The notes below the pieces were generated by a model, which ran no database searches, was not told the origin of the DNA, and saw only the letters and a program-made list of their open reading frames with translations. Below, piece by piece: positions 1-6,215 of a stretch of 6,679 nucleotides of DNA; the stretch's first letter is position 1; each line of letters begins with the position of its first letter. The position numbers and the translations under genes are program-made. Where the stretch lies: positions 1-6,679 of the forward strand of contig CALISV010000083.1 in NCBI GenBank assembly GCA_938041615.1, written 5' to 3'. Source of the stretch: an uncultured Campylobacter sp. (GTDB lineage Bacteria > Campylobacterota > Campylobacteria > Campylobacterales > Campylobacteraceae).

Positions 1-1086
1 TATCCAGGCAAACGCTACTACGGCGGCTGCGAATACGTCGATCAGATCGAGCAGCTAGCGATAGATCGCTGCAAAGAGCTTTTTGGTTGCGAATTTGCAA
101 ACGTACAGCCAAACTCAGGCTCGCAGGCAAACCAGGGCGTTTACGGCGCGCTTTTAAATCCCGGCGATAAAATTTTAGGCATGGATCTAAGCCACGGCGG
201 ACACCTAACTCACGGCGCAAAAGTAAGCAGCTCGGGTAAAATTTATCAGAGCTTTTTCTACGGCGTGGAGCTTGACGGACGCATAAACTACGATAAGGTG
301 ATGGAAATCGCGCAAATCGTAAAGCCAAAGATGATCGTGTGCGGCGCGAGCGCATATACGCGCGAGATTGAATTTAAGAAATTCCACGAGATCGCCGATG
401 CGGTGGGCGCTATACTCTTTGCCGACGTGGCGCATATCGCGGGCCTAGTCGTAGCTGGCGAGCATCAGAGTCCTTTTCCGCACTGCGACGTGGTGAGCTC
501 GACTACTCACAAGACGCTTCGCGGACCTCGCGGCGGTATCATCATGACAAATAACGAAGAGTACGCTAAAAAGATAAATTCGTCCATCTTCCCTGGTATC
601 CAGGGTGGACCGCTAGTCCACGTTATAGCGGCAAAGGCGGTAGGCTTTAAGCACAACCTTTCGCCTGAGTGGAAAATTTACGCTAAGCAAGTCAAGGCAA
701 ACATCAAAAAGTTAGCCGAAATTTTAGTAAAACGCGGCTTTGATCTAGTTAGCGGCGGTACCGATAACCATCTAGTTTTAATGAGCTTTTTAAACCGCGA
801 ATTTAGCGGTAAAGACGCCGATATTGCCCTTGGCAATGCCGGCATAACGGTAAATAAAAATACGGTTCCAGGCGAAACTAGAAGCCCGTTTGTTACAAGC
901 GGTATCCGTATCGGAAGTCCGGCGCTTACGGCTCGCGGCATGAAAGAAGCGGAATTTGAGATCATAGCAAATAAAATCGCCGACGTGCTAAGCGATATCA
1001 ATAACGCCGAGCTTCAAAGCAGGGTAAAAGCCGAGCTAAAAGAGCTTGCGAGCAAATTTATCATCTACGATAAGGCGACTTATTGA
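1..1086 (+). CDS. glyA: Serine hydroxymethyltransferase, 5'-truncated by the window edge
   Basis: GlyA is a cytoplasmic PLP enzyme that interconverts serine plus tetrahydrofolate with glycine plus 5,10-methylene-tetrahydrofolate. The frame is open from base 1 and begins at [14 protein letters not shown], the conserved stretch near residue 54 of the family, so about 53 N-terminal residues lie outside; the 361 visible residues plus these give the usual ~414. The ATG at 181 is internal. Visible landmarks, numbered from the window edge, are the SHGGHLTHG loop (64-72), the PLP-ring aspartate in FADVAH (D142), the Schiff-base lysine in [12 protein letters not shown] (K171) and the carboxylate-binding arginine in [14 protein letters not shown] (R303). 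No residue expected in the visible part is missing. It is the first visible gene of the operon; its TGA overlaps the next ATG by one base. Identification is essentially certain. Confidence 0.98.
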   Translation, partial: YPGKRYYGGCEYVDQIEQLAIDRCKELFGCEFANVQPNSGSQANQGVYGALLNPGDKILGMDLSHGGHLTHGAKVSSSGKIYQSFFYGVELDGRINYDKVMEIAQIVKPKMIVCGASAYTREIEFKKFHEIADAVGAILFADVAHIAGLVVAGEHQSPFPHCDVVSSTTHKTLRGPRGGIIMTNNEEYAKKINSSIFPGIQGGPLVHVIAAKAVGFKHNLSPEWKIYAKQVKANIKKLAEILVKRGFDLVSGGTDNHLVLMSFLNREFSGKDADIALGNAGITVNKNTVPGETRSPFVTSGIRIGSPALTARGMKEAEFEIIANKIADVLSDINNAELQSRVKAELKELASKFIIYDKATY

Positions 1087-1628
1087 TGCAGAGCATAGAC
1101 ACCGCGCTAATCAAAATGAACACGAGCCACTACTGGATCAAACGCGACAATATCGTAAGTAAGATCGAGTACAAGGGGCGGATGTTTTTTAACAAATTTG
1201 AGCTCATAAACGAGCCTCTAAGCTATCAGGTGATAAAAGACCACGACGAGGGCAAGATTACCGTCGCACACTCGCTAATACTTCCTGGCGACAAGGTCGA
1301 AAATATCGTCTTTGACTACAACGGTAGGATGCCTGAGCGCTTTTGGCACCGAGCTCAGCTTTTGCTCCGTGAGGAGGGGTTTATAAATTTTACCGCCTAC
1401 GAGAGCAAGACGCCGGGACACTTGCACCTTTATGTGCACAAGGGGCACACGACGCTAAATGAGGGCTATCAGATCGCAAATAAGCTTTCGATGTTGCTTA
1501 GTTCGCGTTTGGTTAAAGAGTGGAGAGTGTTTCCGACGATGGAGTTACCGAAAGAATTTAACATCTTGACGTTGCCATACAAAGTTTATCAAAAAGAGCG
1601 CGGCGCAAGCTGGTCAAAACATATGTAA
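1086..1628 (+). CDS. DUF1882 family protein (Campylobacterota-specific), possible degenerate primase-like fold
   Basis: A 180-residue soluble protein with no signal peptide or membrane segment. From its position directly after glyA and its sequence I recognise the DUF1882 family of Campylobacter and Helicobacter (HP0184-like); its function is not known to me. The start is ATG 1086 within TGATG, with a modest AAGG at 1072-1075; an in-frame TTG at 1083 is less likely. Visible parts are a basic N-terminal region (residues 10-40), a strand ending in IVFDYNG (D77, N79), a helix (82-97), a strand leading to the core [12 protein letters not shown] (H112, H114), a helix (122-141) and WRVFP...ELPKEFN (146-159). 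The order DxN, then HxH, then a helix, then a P...N segment resembles the three motifs of archaeo-eukaryotic primases, but the second motif-I acid is Asn, so catalysis is doubtful. That link is my inference; family membership is more secure. Confidence 0.85.
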   Translation: MQSIDTALIKMNTSHYWIKRDNIVSKIEYKGRMFFNKFELINEPLSYQVIKDHDEGKITVAHSLILPGDKVENIVFDYNGRMPERFWHRAQLLLREEGFINFTAYESKTPGHLHLYVHKGHTTLNEGYQIANKLSMLLSSRLVKEWRVFPTMELPKEFNILTLPYKVYQKERGASWSKHM

Positions 1629-1632
1629 GGAG
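1626..1632 (+). promoter_or_regulatory. Ribosome binding site TAAGGAG shared with a stop codon
   Basis: The TAA stop of the DUF1882 gene (1626-1628) forms the left part of a near-perfect Shine-Dalgarno sequence, AAGGAG at 1627-1632, five bases before ATG 1638. This site decides the start of the SPOR gene: the in-frame GTG at 1632 lies inside it and cannot be the start. The arrangement suggests that ribosomes ending on one gene can re-initiate on the next. Confidence 0.85.
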
Positions 1633-1637
1633 TGAAA

Positions 1638-2561
1638 ATGGAATATAACGAGCTAAGAGACATCATGCTTGATAACAGCGAGGATAAAAAGAGCAAAAAC
1701 GTAAAGAGGATCCTCATCCTCGTCGCCGTTTTCGTCATCATCTTTTTAGCTGTTCTCATCGTGATGAAATTTTTAAATTCCTCCGAAACTAACGATCAGA
1801 TTGCACAAACTGATTCTAGGCTGGTTTTGCCGCCTGAGCCGGACAATACACGAAGTATCCCTCAGCAAGTGAGCGTGCCTGCTACGCCGCCTAACGAGCC
1901 TGCGCCGCAAGTAGCACAAGCTAACGTCTCGCCAGTCGCTCCGCCGCCATCCGAGCCTCAGGCGCAGCAGCCAAATCCCGCCTTTGAGCAGGTGCCTATC
2001 GTGCCTGAAAACAAAGGCCAAGATAGCTTTGAGGATATGGTAAAAGCGCTTAAGGAAAAAGAGGATAAAAGGCAGCAAGATGCAGGCGCGCCAGCTCCTA
2101 CGCCGACCGAGCCCTCTACTATACAAGGTGCTTTGAAGCAAAATGACGCTCCAAGCGCTCAGCCAAGCGAACCAAAAGCCGAACCTAAGCAGCACGTAAA
2201 TGTAGTAAAACAAAAAGAGCCTAAGCAAGAAAAAGCTGCAAAACAGCCTAAAAACGATGTAGCTAAAGAAAAACAAGCAAAACAAAAGCCGGCTAAACAA
2301 GCTCCTGCAGCTAGCGGTGGCGATGCTCACAGCGGTAGTTACGTGCAAGTTTTCGCCGTTAAGCACTTTAATGAAAAAGCGCCTGAGCTTGGCAAACTAA
2401 AAGCCGCAGGATACGCGTATAAGCTATATAGGACGAACGTAAACGGCAACGAGATTATCAAGGTACTAGTCGGTCCTTATAGCGGTGAGCAGTTAAAAAG
2501 CGAGCTTGCTAAAATCAAGCAAAGCGCCGCTCCAAACGCCTTTATCGTAAATATAAAATGA
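1638..2561 (+). CDS. Single-pass inner-membrane protein with a C-terminal SPOR domain
   Basis: A 307-residue bitopic membrane protein. Residues 1-24 are a short charged cytoplasmic tail, 25-43 a very hydrophobic membrane segment (ILILVAVFVIIFLAVLIVM), 44-231 a long low-complexity periplasmic linker, and about 232-307 a SPOR domain beginning SGSYVQVFAV, with LKAAGYAYKLYR and IIKVLVGPYSG. SPOR domains bind peptidoglycan strands stripped of stem peptides and often bring proteins to the septum, as in FtsN and DamX; a role in division or envelope maintenance is inferred from that, not shown. The linker is Pro/Ala/Gln-rich to about residue 120, has a charged, probably helical stretch at 128-148, and is lysine-rich at 180-220. 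The gene corresponds by position to the one between the DUF1882 gene and aroE in C. jejuni, and overlaps aroE by four bases. Confidence 0.9.
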   Translation: MEYNELRDIMLDNSEDKKSKNVKRILILVAVFVIIFLAVLIVMKFLNSSETNDQIAQTDSRLVLPPEPDNTRSIPQQVSVPATPPNEPAPQVAQANVSPVAPPPSEPQAQQPNPAFEQVPIVPENKGQDSFEDMVKALKEKEDKRQQDAGAPAPTPTEPSTIQGALKQNDAPSAQPSEPKAEPKQHVNVVKQKEPKQEKAAKQPKNDVAKEKQAKQKPAKQAPAASGGDAHSGSYVQVFAVKHFNEKAPELGKLKAAGYAYKLYRTNVNGNEIIKVLVGPYSGEQLKSELAKIKQSAAPNAFIVNIK

Positions 2562-3373
2562 TGATTTTTGCCGTTTTTGGCAACCCTATCTCTCACTCCG
2601 TTTCGCCGAGGCTACACAACCTAGCCCTCGGCGAGCTCGGTCTATCTCGCGAAGCCCTCTATACTCGCTACGAGTTAGCGGACGGCTCGCAACTCATCTC
2701 CAAATTTAAAGAACTAAAATTAAGCGGCGCAAACGTCACAGTACCTCACAAAGAAGCCGCGCTCTCGCAGTGCGATATCGCAGACGAAACGGCTGCCAAA
2801 ATCGGCTCCGTAAATACCCTCGTAGCTCGCGGCGATAAAATTTACGGCTACAATACCGATGCGCCCGGATTTTTACGAACGATAGAGAGTTTTGGACATA
2901 TAAATTCGGCTCTCATTTTAGGCGCGGGCGGGACGGCTAGAGCTGTCGCCTATGCACTAAAGAGCCGCGGCGTGCGAGTTTGCGTGCTAAATAGAAGCGA
3001 GGAGAGGCTAGCAAATTTTGCCGAATTTGAAAAATTTAGCTGGGCGAATTTTGGCAAATTTAATTGCGGCAAATTTGATCTCGTCGTAAATACGACCTCG
3101 GCAGGACTAAAAGACGAAAATTTGCCCGCACCGATCGAGATTTTGTGTCCGATTTTTGATGAAAGCAAATTTGCCTTTGACGTTATTTACGGCAAAAAAA
3201 CGCCTTTTTTAAATTTAGCCGCCGCTAGCGGGCTCGCGCATAAAGACGGTGCTGAGATGCTACTTTTTCAGGCGGTTTTAGCGTTAAATTTATTTTTCGA
3301 GGGCTCGCTTGACGAGGCTAAAATCGAGGCCTCGATGCGAAAAGCCCTCTATTTATCGGCTTCTTCTAGATAA
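2558..3373 (+). CDS. aroE: Shikimate dehydrogenase (NADP+)
   Basis: AroE reduces 3-dehydroshikimate to shikimate with NADPH in the aromatic amino acid/chorismate pathway. The 271 residues match the family length. Motifs in order are the shikimate-binding NPISHSVSP (9-17), NVTVPHKE with catalytic K65, SVNTL (N86), NTDAPGF with catalytic D101, the dinucleotide loop LGAGGTARA (121-129), NRSEER, which contacts the NADP phosphate (145-150), VVNTTSAG (176-183), FDVIYGKKTPF (Y211) and GAEMLLFQA (Q238). NTDAPG stands where many homologues have NTDGxG, a mild variation. The start is ATG 2558 (ATGA overlap with the SPOR stop) or the adjacent ATG 2561; there is no good ribosome site, so translation is probably coupled. 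Residues 151-173 are rich in phenylalanine, encoded by repeated AAATTT-like words. The 3' end runs 25 bp into convergent pyk. Confidence 0.97.
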   Translation: MMIFAVFGNPISHSVSPRLHNLALGELGLSREALYTRYELADGSQLISKFKELKLSGANVTVPHKEAALSQCDIADETAAKIGSVNTLVARGDKIYGYNTDAPGFLRTIESFGHINSALILGAGGTARAVAYALKSRGVRVCVLNRSEERLANFAEFEKFSWANFGKFNCGKFDLVVNTTSAGLKDENLPAPIEILCPIFDESKFAFDVIYGKKTPFLNLAAASGLAHKDGAEMLLFQAVLALNLFFEGSLDEAKIEASMRKALYLSASSR

Positions 3374-4803
3374 TAATCTATCTGAGCTTTTCTTAAAATC
3401 CTAATCAAGTCCGAGCTGCCCGCCACTCCCGTCGGATAGCCAGCGGTCATGATGTAGCTTTTGTCGTCTTTTATGTAGCCTTTTTCGACTGCGGCTTTGA
3501 TTGATTTGGCCATGAGCGTGTGCAGTCTTTCTTCTTTTTCTATTACAAACGCGGCCGTTATGCCCCAGCAAAGAGTCAGCCTATACGCGGCCTGCTCGTT
3601 GTGCGTTATGGCGATGATATCTATATCCGTACGGTATCTGGCTAGTTTTGCTGCCGAGCCGCCCGATGAGGTTAGCGCGATTATGCCGTCAACTTTTAGC
3701 GCGGAGGCGAGCCTTGCGGTGCTAGACGCCATCATGTCCGTATCGTCGTAGCGGTCAAAATCAAATTTGTTAAAAGGATAAATTTGCTGCGTTTGGATTA
3801 TGGTGTTGCTCATCGCTTCTACGACGGCGACCGGGTTTATGCCGACCGCGCTTTCTTCGCTTAGCATGACCACGTCGGTGCCGTCTAGTACGGCGTTTGC
3901 CACGTCGCTGATCTCGGCTCTAGTAGCCGTTTCGTGCTCGGCCATGCTTAGCATCATCTGTGTAGCGGTGATGACGGGTTTAACGGCTTCGTTTGCTTTT
4001 TTAATGATGAGCTTTTGGATCGTCGGAACCTTATAGTAGGGCACCTCGATACCTAGATCTCCGCGAGCGACCATCACGCCGTCGCTGACCTCGATGATCT
4101 CGTCGATATTCTCCACGGCGTCAAATTTTTCTATTTTGGCGTAAATTTGAGCTTTGGAGCCAAAGCCTTTTAGGATTTCTCTAGTTTTTCTTATGTCGTT
4201 TGCGTTTTGCACGAAAGAGATTGCGACGAAATGCACGCCGTTTTTTGCGCCGAATTCCAAATCTTTTAAATCCTTTGGCGTGATAACTTCGATATTTAGC
4301 TTGGTGTTTGGAAAATTTACGCCCTTGTTTGAGCGGAGTATCCCGTCGTTTTCTACTACGGCTTCTACTTTTTGGGCGCTTGCTTGCGTGATTTTAGCGC
4401 GGATTTGTCCGTCGCATAGGTATATGTACTCGCCCGTTTTTAGAGCGGCTAAAATTTGAGGCTGATTTATGCAAAGCTTATAGTGATTTTCGTCTATTTG
4501 CTCGCCGATTATTTCATCTTTTACGAAGATTAGCGTATCGCCGACTTTTAGTTTAAATTCGCTTCTGTCTAGCTTGCCGACTCTTATTTTAGGGCCGCAG
4601 ATATCTTGAAATATACCTATTTTACGCCCGAGTTTCGCCTCTACTTGCCTGATTTTATCGATATTTGATTTGTGATATTCGTGCGTGCCGTGGCTGAAAT
4701 TTAGCCTAAAAGCATTGACTCCTGCTAAAACTAATTGCTCCATAACCTCTATGGATTCGCTGGCCGGTCCGACCGTGGCTAGGATTTTGGTTTTTTTATT
4801 CAT
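3349..4803 (-). CDS. pyk: Pyruvate kinase
   Basis: Pyruvate kinase transfers phosphate from phosphoenolpyruvate to ADP, giving pyruvate and ATP in the cytoplasm. The protein has 484 residues, normal for bacterial enzymes. The (beta/alpha)8 domain starts TKILATVGPAS and carries RLNFSHG (R33, N35), QDICGPKIR (67-74), the catalytic lysine in YAKIEK (K223) with metal ligands E225 and D249 (VARGDLGIEVP), and TATQMM (T281). Residues of about 74-165 form the lid domain, and about 340-484 the C-terminal effector domain with TSSGGSAAKLARYR. All key residues are present. The start is ATG 4803-4801, with AAGGGG five bases upstream; a longer frame back to 4881 would run through the divergent promoter and is rejected. 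It is divergent from the TRAP gene and convergent with aroE, so probably transcribed alone. Confidence 0.97.
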   Translation of the reverse strand: MNKKTKILATVGPASESIEVMEQLVLAGVNAFRLNFSHGTHEYHKSNIDKIRQVEAKLGRKIGIFQDICGPKIRVGKLDRSEFKLKVGDTLIFVKDEIIGEQIDENHYKLCINQPQILAALKTGEYIYLCDGQIRAKITQASAQKVEAVVENDGILRSNKGVNFPNTKLNIEVITPKDLKDLEFGAKNGVHFVAISFVQNANDIRKTREILKGFGSKAQIYAKIEKFDAVENIDEIIEVSDGVMVARGDLGIEVPYYKVPTIQKLIIKKANEAVKPVITATQMMLSMAEHETATRAEISDVANAVLDGTDVVMLSEESAVGINPVAVVEAMSNTIIQTQQIYPFNKFDFDRYDDTDMMASSTARLASALKVDGIIALTSSGGSAAKLARYRTDIDIIAITHNEQAAYRLTLCWGITAAFVIEKEERLHTLMAKSIKAAVEKGYIKDDKSYIMTAGYPTGVAGSSDLIRILRKAQIDYYLEEADK

Positions 4804-4808
4804 GGATG

Positions 4809-4814
4809 CCCCTT
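4809..4814 (-). promoter_or_regulatory. Ribosome binding site of pyk
   Basis: Read on the minus strand, AAGGGG lies five bases before the ATG at 4803. It fixes the pyk start at MNKKTK and excludes the longer frame starting at TTG 4881. Confidence 0.75.
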
Positions 4815-4823
4815 TTTCGCGCA

Positions 4824-4829
4824 ATTTTA
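4824..4829 (-). promoter_or_regulatory. Candidate -10 element of the pyk promoter
   Basis: The minus strand reads GGTAAAATTG, giving a TAAAAT -10 box. It would place the transcript start near 4817 and leave a leader of about 14 bases that just contains the ribosome site. Upstream on the same strand is an eight-T run (4840-4847), consistent with the T-rich upstream region, without a clear -35, described for Campylobacter sigma-70 promoters. The call rests on pattern only. Confidence 0.5.
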
Positions 4830-4847
4830 CCAAATTTTTAAAAAAAA

Positions 4848-4857
4848 TAAGTATAAT
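4848..4857 (+). promoter_or_regulatory. Extended -10 promoter of the TRAP binding-protein gene
   Basis: TAAGTATAAT contains a consensus TATAAT at 4852-4857, preceded by an A8 run (4840-4847) and a T5 run. No -35 hexamer is seen at the usual distance, as is typical for Campylobacter. Transcription would begin near 4864, giving a leader of about 20 bases that includes the AAGGAG site. Confidence 0.75.
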
Positions 4858-4872
4858 CGGCCAATTTATTTT

Positions 4873-4878
4873 AAGGAG
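4873..4878 (+). promoter_or_regulatory. Ribosome binding site of the TRAP binding-protein gene
   Basis: A perfect AAGGAG five bases before ATG 4884. Together with the TATAAT box at ideal distance it suggests strong expression, as is usual for periplasmic binding proteins. Confidence 0.85.
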
Positions 4879-4883
4879 CAAAA

Positions 4884-5939
4884 ATGAAAAAGTTTTTAGC
4901 GGTTTTGGCTGCTTTCGGTTTAGCGCTAAGCGCGAACGCAGCGGACAAAACCTATAAGCTAAAGCTAGCTAGCACCTGGGAGAGCACGACTCCGGTTTTG
5001 GGCGACGCAGCGAAAGAATTTAAACGCGTGGTAGAGACGCTAAGCGATGGCAGGCTAGAGGTGAGGATAGACTATCCGTCTAAGCACAAGGCGCCGTTTG
5101 GCATCCTAGACTTCGTCAAGGGCGGTCAGTACGATATCGGCTACACTGCGTCTTATTACTACAAGGGCAAGGATGCAAACACCATGTTTTTCACTGCTGT
5201 GCCTTTTGGTATGACTGCAGGCGAACTACGCGCATGGTATGAGTTTGGCGGCGGCAAGCAGCTAGAAGAAAAAGTTTACGACAAATACAATATCAAAGTT
5301 TTCCTTGCGGGGGATACCGGCACGCAAATGGGCGGCTGGTTTAAAAAAGAGATCAAAAGCGTAGAGGACCTAAAAGGCCTAAAGATCAGGATCCCTGGCT
5401 TTGGCGGCGAGGTTATGGCGCGCGTGGGAGCCACGATAAACACTATCCCGACCGGCGAGCTATATATGGCGCTAGAGATGGGCACGATCGACTCGGTCGA
5501 GTGGGTTAGCCCTGCGTTTGATATGGGTCTTGGCTTCCACAAGATCGCTAAATACTACTACACCGGCTGGCAAGAGCCGAGCGGTCAGACTCAGTTTTTC
5601 GTAAATAAAAAGACCTACGAGAAGCTACCTGCCGACCTTCAGGCCGTGATCGAGGCCGCGGCTAATCAAGTAGCTAGCATGCTAAATACGCGCTCGTTCT
5701 TTGATAACGCAGAATACTGGGCAAAGATGAAAGCGGAGTATCCTGATATCGAGGTTCGCTCATTCCCGCAGGATGTTATGGACGCGCTTAGAAAAGCAAG
5801 CGACGAAATCCTAGACGAAGAGGCGGCGAAAGATCCGCTATTTAAGGAGATATTGGACTCTCAAAGAGCGTTTTTGGCTAAGGCTCGCGAGTGGACGAAA
5901 ATTTCCGAGTTCTCGTATATCCAAAAAACTACGAAATAA
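4884..5939 (+). CDS. TRAP transporter periplasmic solute-binding protein (DctP family, TakP-like)
   Basis: This periplasmic protein captures a carboxylate and delivers it to a TRAP membrane permease (DctQM type). It has 351 residues. Residues 1-19 are a signal peptide (MKK, hydrophobic core, SANA cleavage motif), so the mature protein begins near ADKTYKLK. Features match the TakP/2-oxo-acid branch: GTQMGGWF (Q148), KIRIPGFGGEV with the carboxylate-binding arginine R169, IDSVEWVSP (E206, W207) and GWQEPSGQ (E231). In the TakP family the equivalent Gln, Arg, Glu-Trp and Glu hold the substrate together with a metal ion, so pyruvate, another 2-oxo acid or lactate is the likely ligand; this is an inference from family knowledge. 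No DctQ or DctM gene lies beside it: pyk is upstream on the other strand and a terminator follows. The partner permease must be elsewhere. Confidence 0.93.
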   Translation: MKKFLAVLAAFGLALSANAADKTYKLKLASTWESTTPVLGDAAKEFKRVVETLSDGRLEVRIDYPSKHKAPFGILDFVKGGQYDIGYTASYYYKGKDANTMFFTAVPFGMTAGELRAWYEFGGGKQLEEKVYDKYNIKVFLAGDTGTQMGGWFKKEIKSVEDLKGLKIRIPGFGGEVMARVGATINTIPTGELYMALEMGTIDSVEWVSPAFDMGLGFHKIAKYYYTGWQEPSGQTQFFVNKKTYEKLPADLQAVIEAAANQVASMLNTRSFFDNAEYWAKMKAEYPDIEVRSFPQDVMDALRKASDEILDEEAAKDPLFKEILDSQRAFLAKAREWTKISEFSYIQKTTK

Positions 5940-5945
5940 CTTCTC

Positions 5946-5964
5946 GCCGCTCGTTTCGGGCGGC
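5946..5964 (+). terminator. GC-rich hairpin just after the TRAP gene
   Basis: GCCGCTCG (5946-5953) pairs with CGGGCGGC (5957-5964) through eight base pairs, one of them T-G, around a three-base loop. It lies six bases after the stop codon. Only TTAAATTT follows, a weak T tract, so alone it would be a modest terminator; it may instead protect the mRNA 3' end or work with the next hairpin. Confidence 0.6.
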
Positions 5965-5966
5965 TT

Positions 5967-6000
5967 AAATTTACGGCCTACGGGTCGTAAATTTTCTTTT
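5967..6000 (+). terminator. Strong Rho-independent terminator with a TACG loop
   Basis: AAATTTACGGCC (5967-5978) pairs with GGGTCGTAAATTT (5983-5994) in a 12-bp stem with one G-T pair, closed by C(TACG)G at 5978-5983, a very stable UNCG-type tetraloop in RNA. The right arm runs directly into TTTTCTTTTT. This is a textbook intrinsic terminator for the TRAP gene. Confidence 0.88.
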
Positions 6001-6147
6001 TATTCTTTGTTGCGCTTGCAAAATTTGATTTTAGTGCTACGTGTTAAATTTGAGTCGTTGTAAATTTAACTAGCTTTGGCGGCGGGTTAAATTTGAGGCG
6101 ATTTATTCGTTTGAAATACGACGGAAATTTGCTTGCCTAGTCTTAAA

Positions 6148-6169
6148 TTTGAATTCGAGCGAATTTAAA
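6148..6169. other. AT-rich inverted repeat in the spacer
   Basis: TTTGAATTC (6148-6156) pairs with GAATTTAAA (6161-6169) around GAGC, nine pairs with one G-T. On the minus strand it lies about 50 bases after the recR stop and is followed by TTTAAGAC, so it could be a weak recR terminator. It may equally be a by-product of neighbouring AAATTT/GAATTC words. Confidence 0.4.
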
Positions 6170-6188
6170 AACGTAGCGTTAAATTTAT

Positions 6189-6211
6189 AAAAAGCCTCAC
6201 GCGTCCGACTT
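6189..6211 (-). terminator. Weak candidate terminator of recR
   Basis: On the minus strand, just after the recR stop, AAGTC and GGCTT can pair (five pairs, one G-T) around a ten-base loop, followed by a short T run. Flanking TAAATTTA copies (6180-6187, 6211-6218) could extend the pairing. The stem is short, so confidence is low. Confidence 0.3.
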
Positions 6212-6215
6212 AAAT

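Noticed and set aside
1083..1085. In-frame TTG one codon before the ATG of the DUF1882 gene
   Set aside because: ATG at 1086 gives the common TGATG overlap with glyA; TTG would add one residue with no better ribosome site.
1632..1634. In-frame GTG as start of the SPOR gene
   Set aside because: It lies within the AAGGAG ribosome site that serves ATG 1638.
1773..2366. Long open frame on the minus strand opposite the SPOR linker
   Set aside because: It is a shadow of low-complexity Pro/Lys codons, giving an Arg/Leu-rich product with no ribosome site or recognisable domain.
3367..3380. TAGAT-AATA-ATCTA hairpin at the aroE/pyk junction as a terminator
   Set aside because: Only five mostly A-T pairs with no T tract on either strand; too weak to call.
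4840..4847. A8 run as a phase-variable tract
   Set aside because: Campylobacter phase variation mostly uses G/C tracts of eight or more; an A8 in a promoter region is common and more likely a promoter element. No G/C tract of that length exists in the window.
4804..4881. N-terminal extension of pyruvate kinase back to a TTG at 4881
   Set aside because: The extra residues do not belong to the family, and the stretch holds the divergent promoters and ribosome sites; ATG 4803 has its own good ribosome site.
4685..4957. Plus-strand open frame crossing from pyk into the TRAP gene
   Set aside because: It reads antisense through pyk and out of frame through the signal peptide; no domain and no ribosome site.
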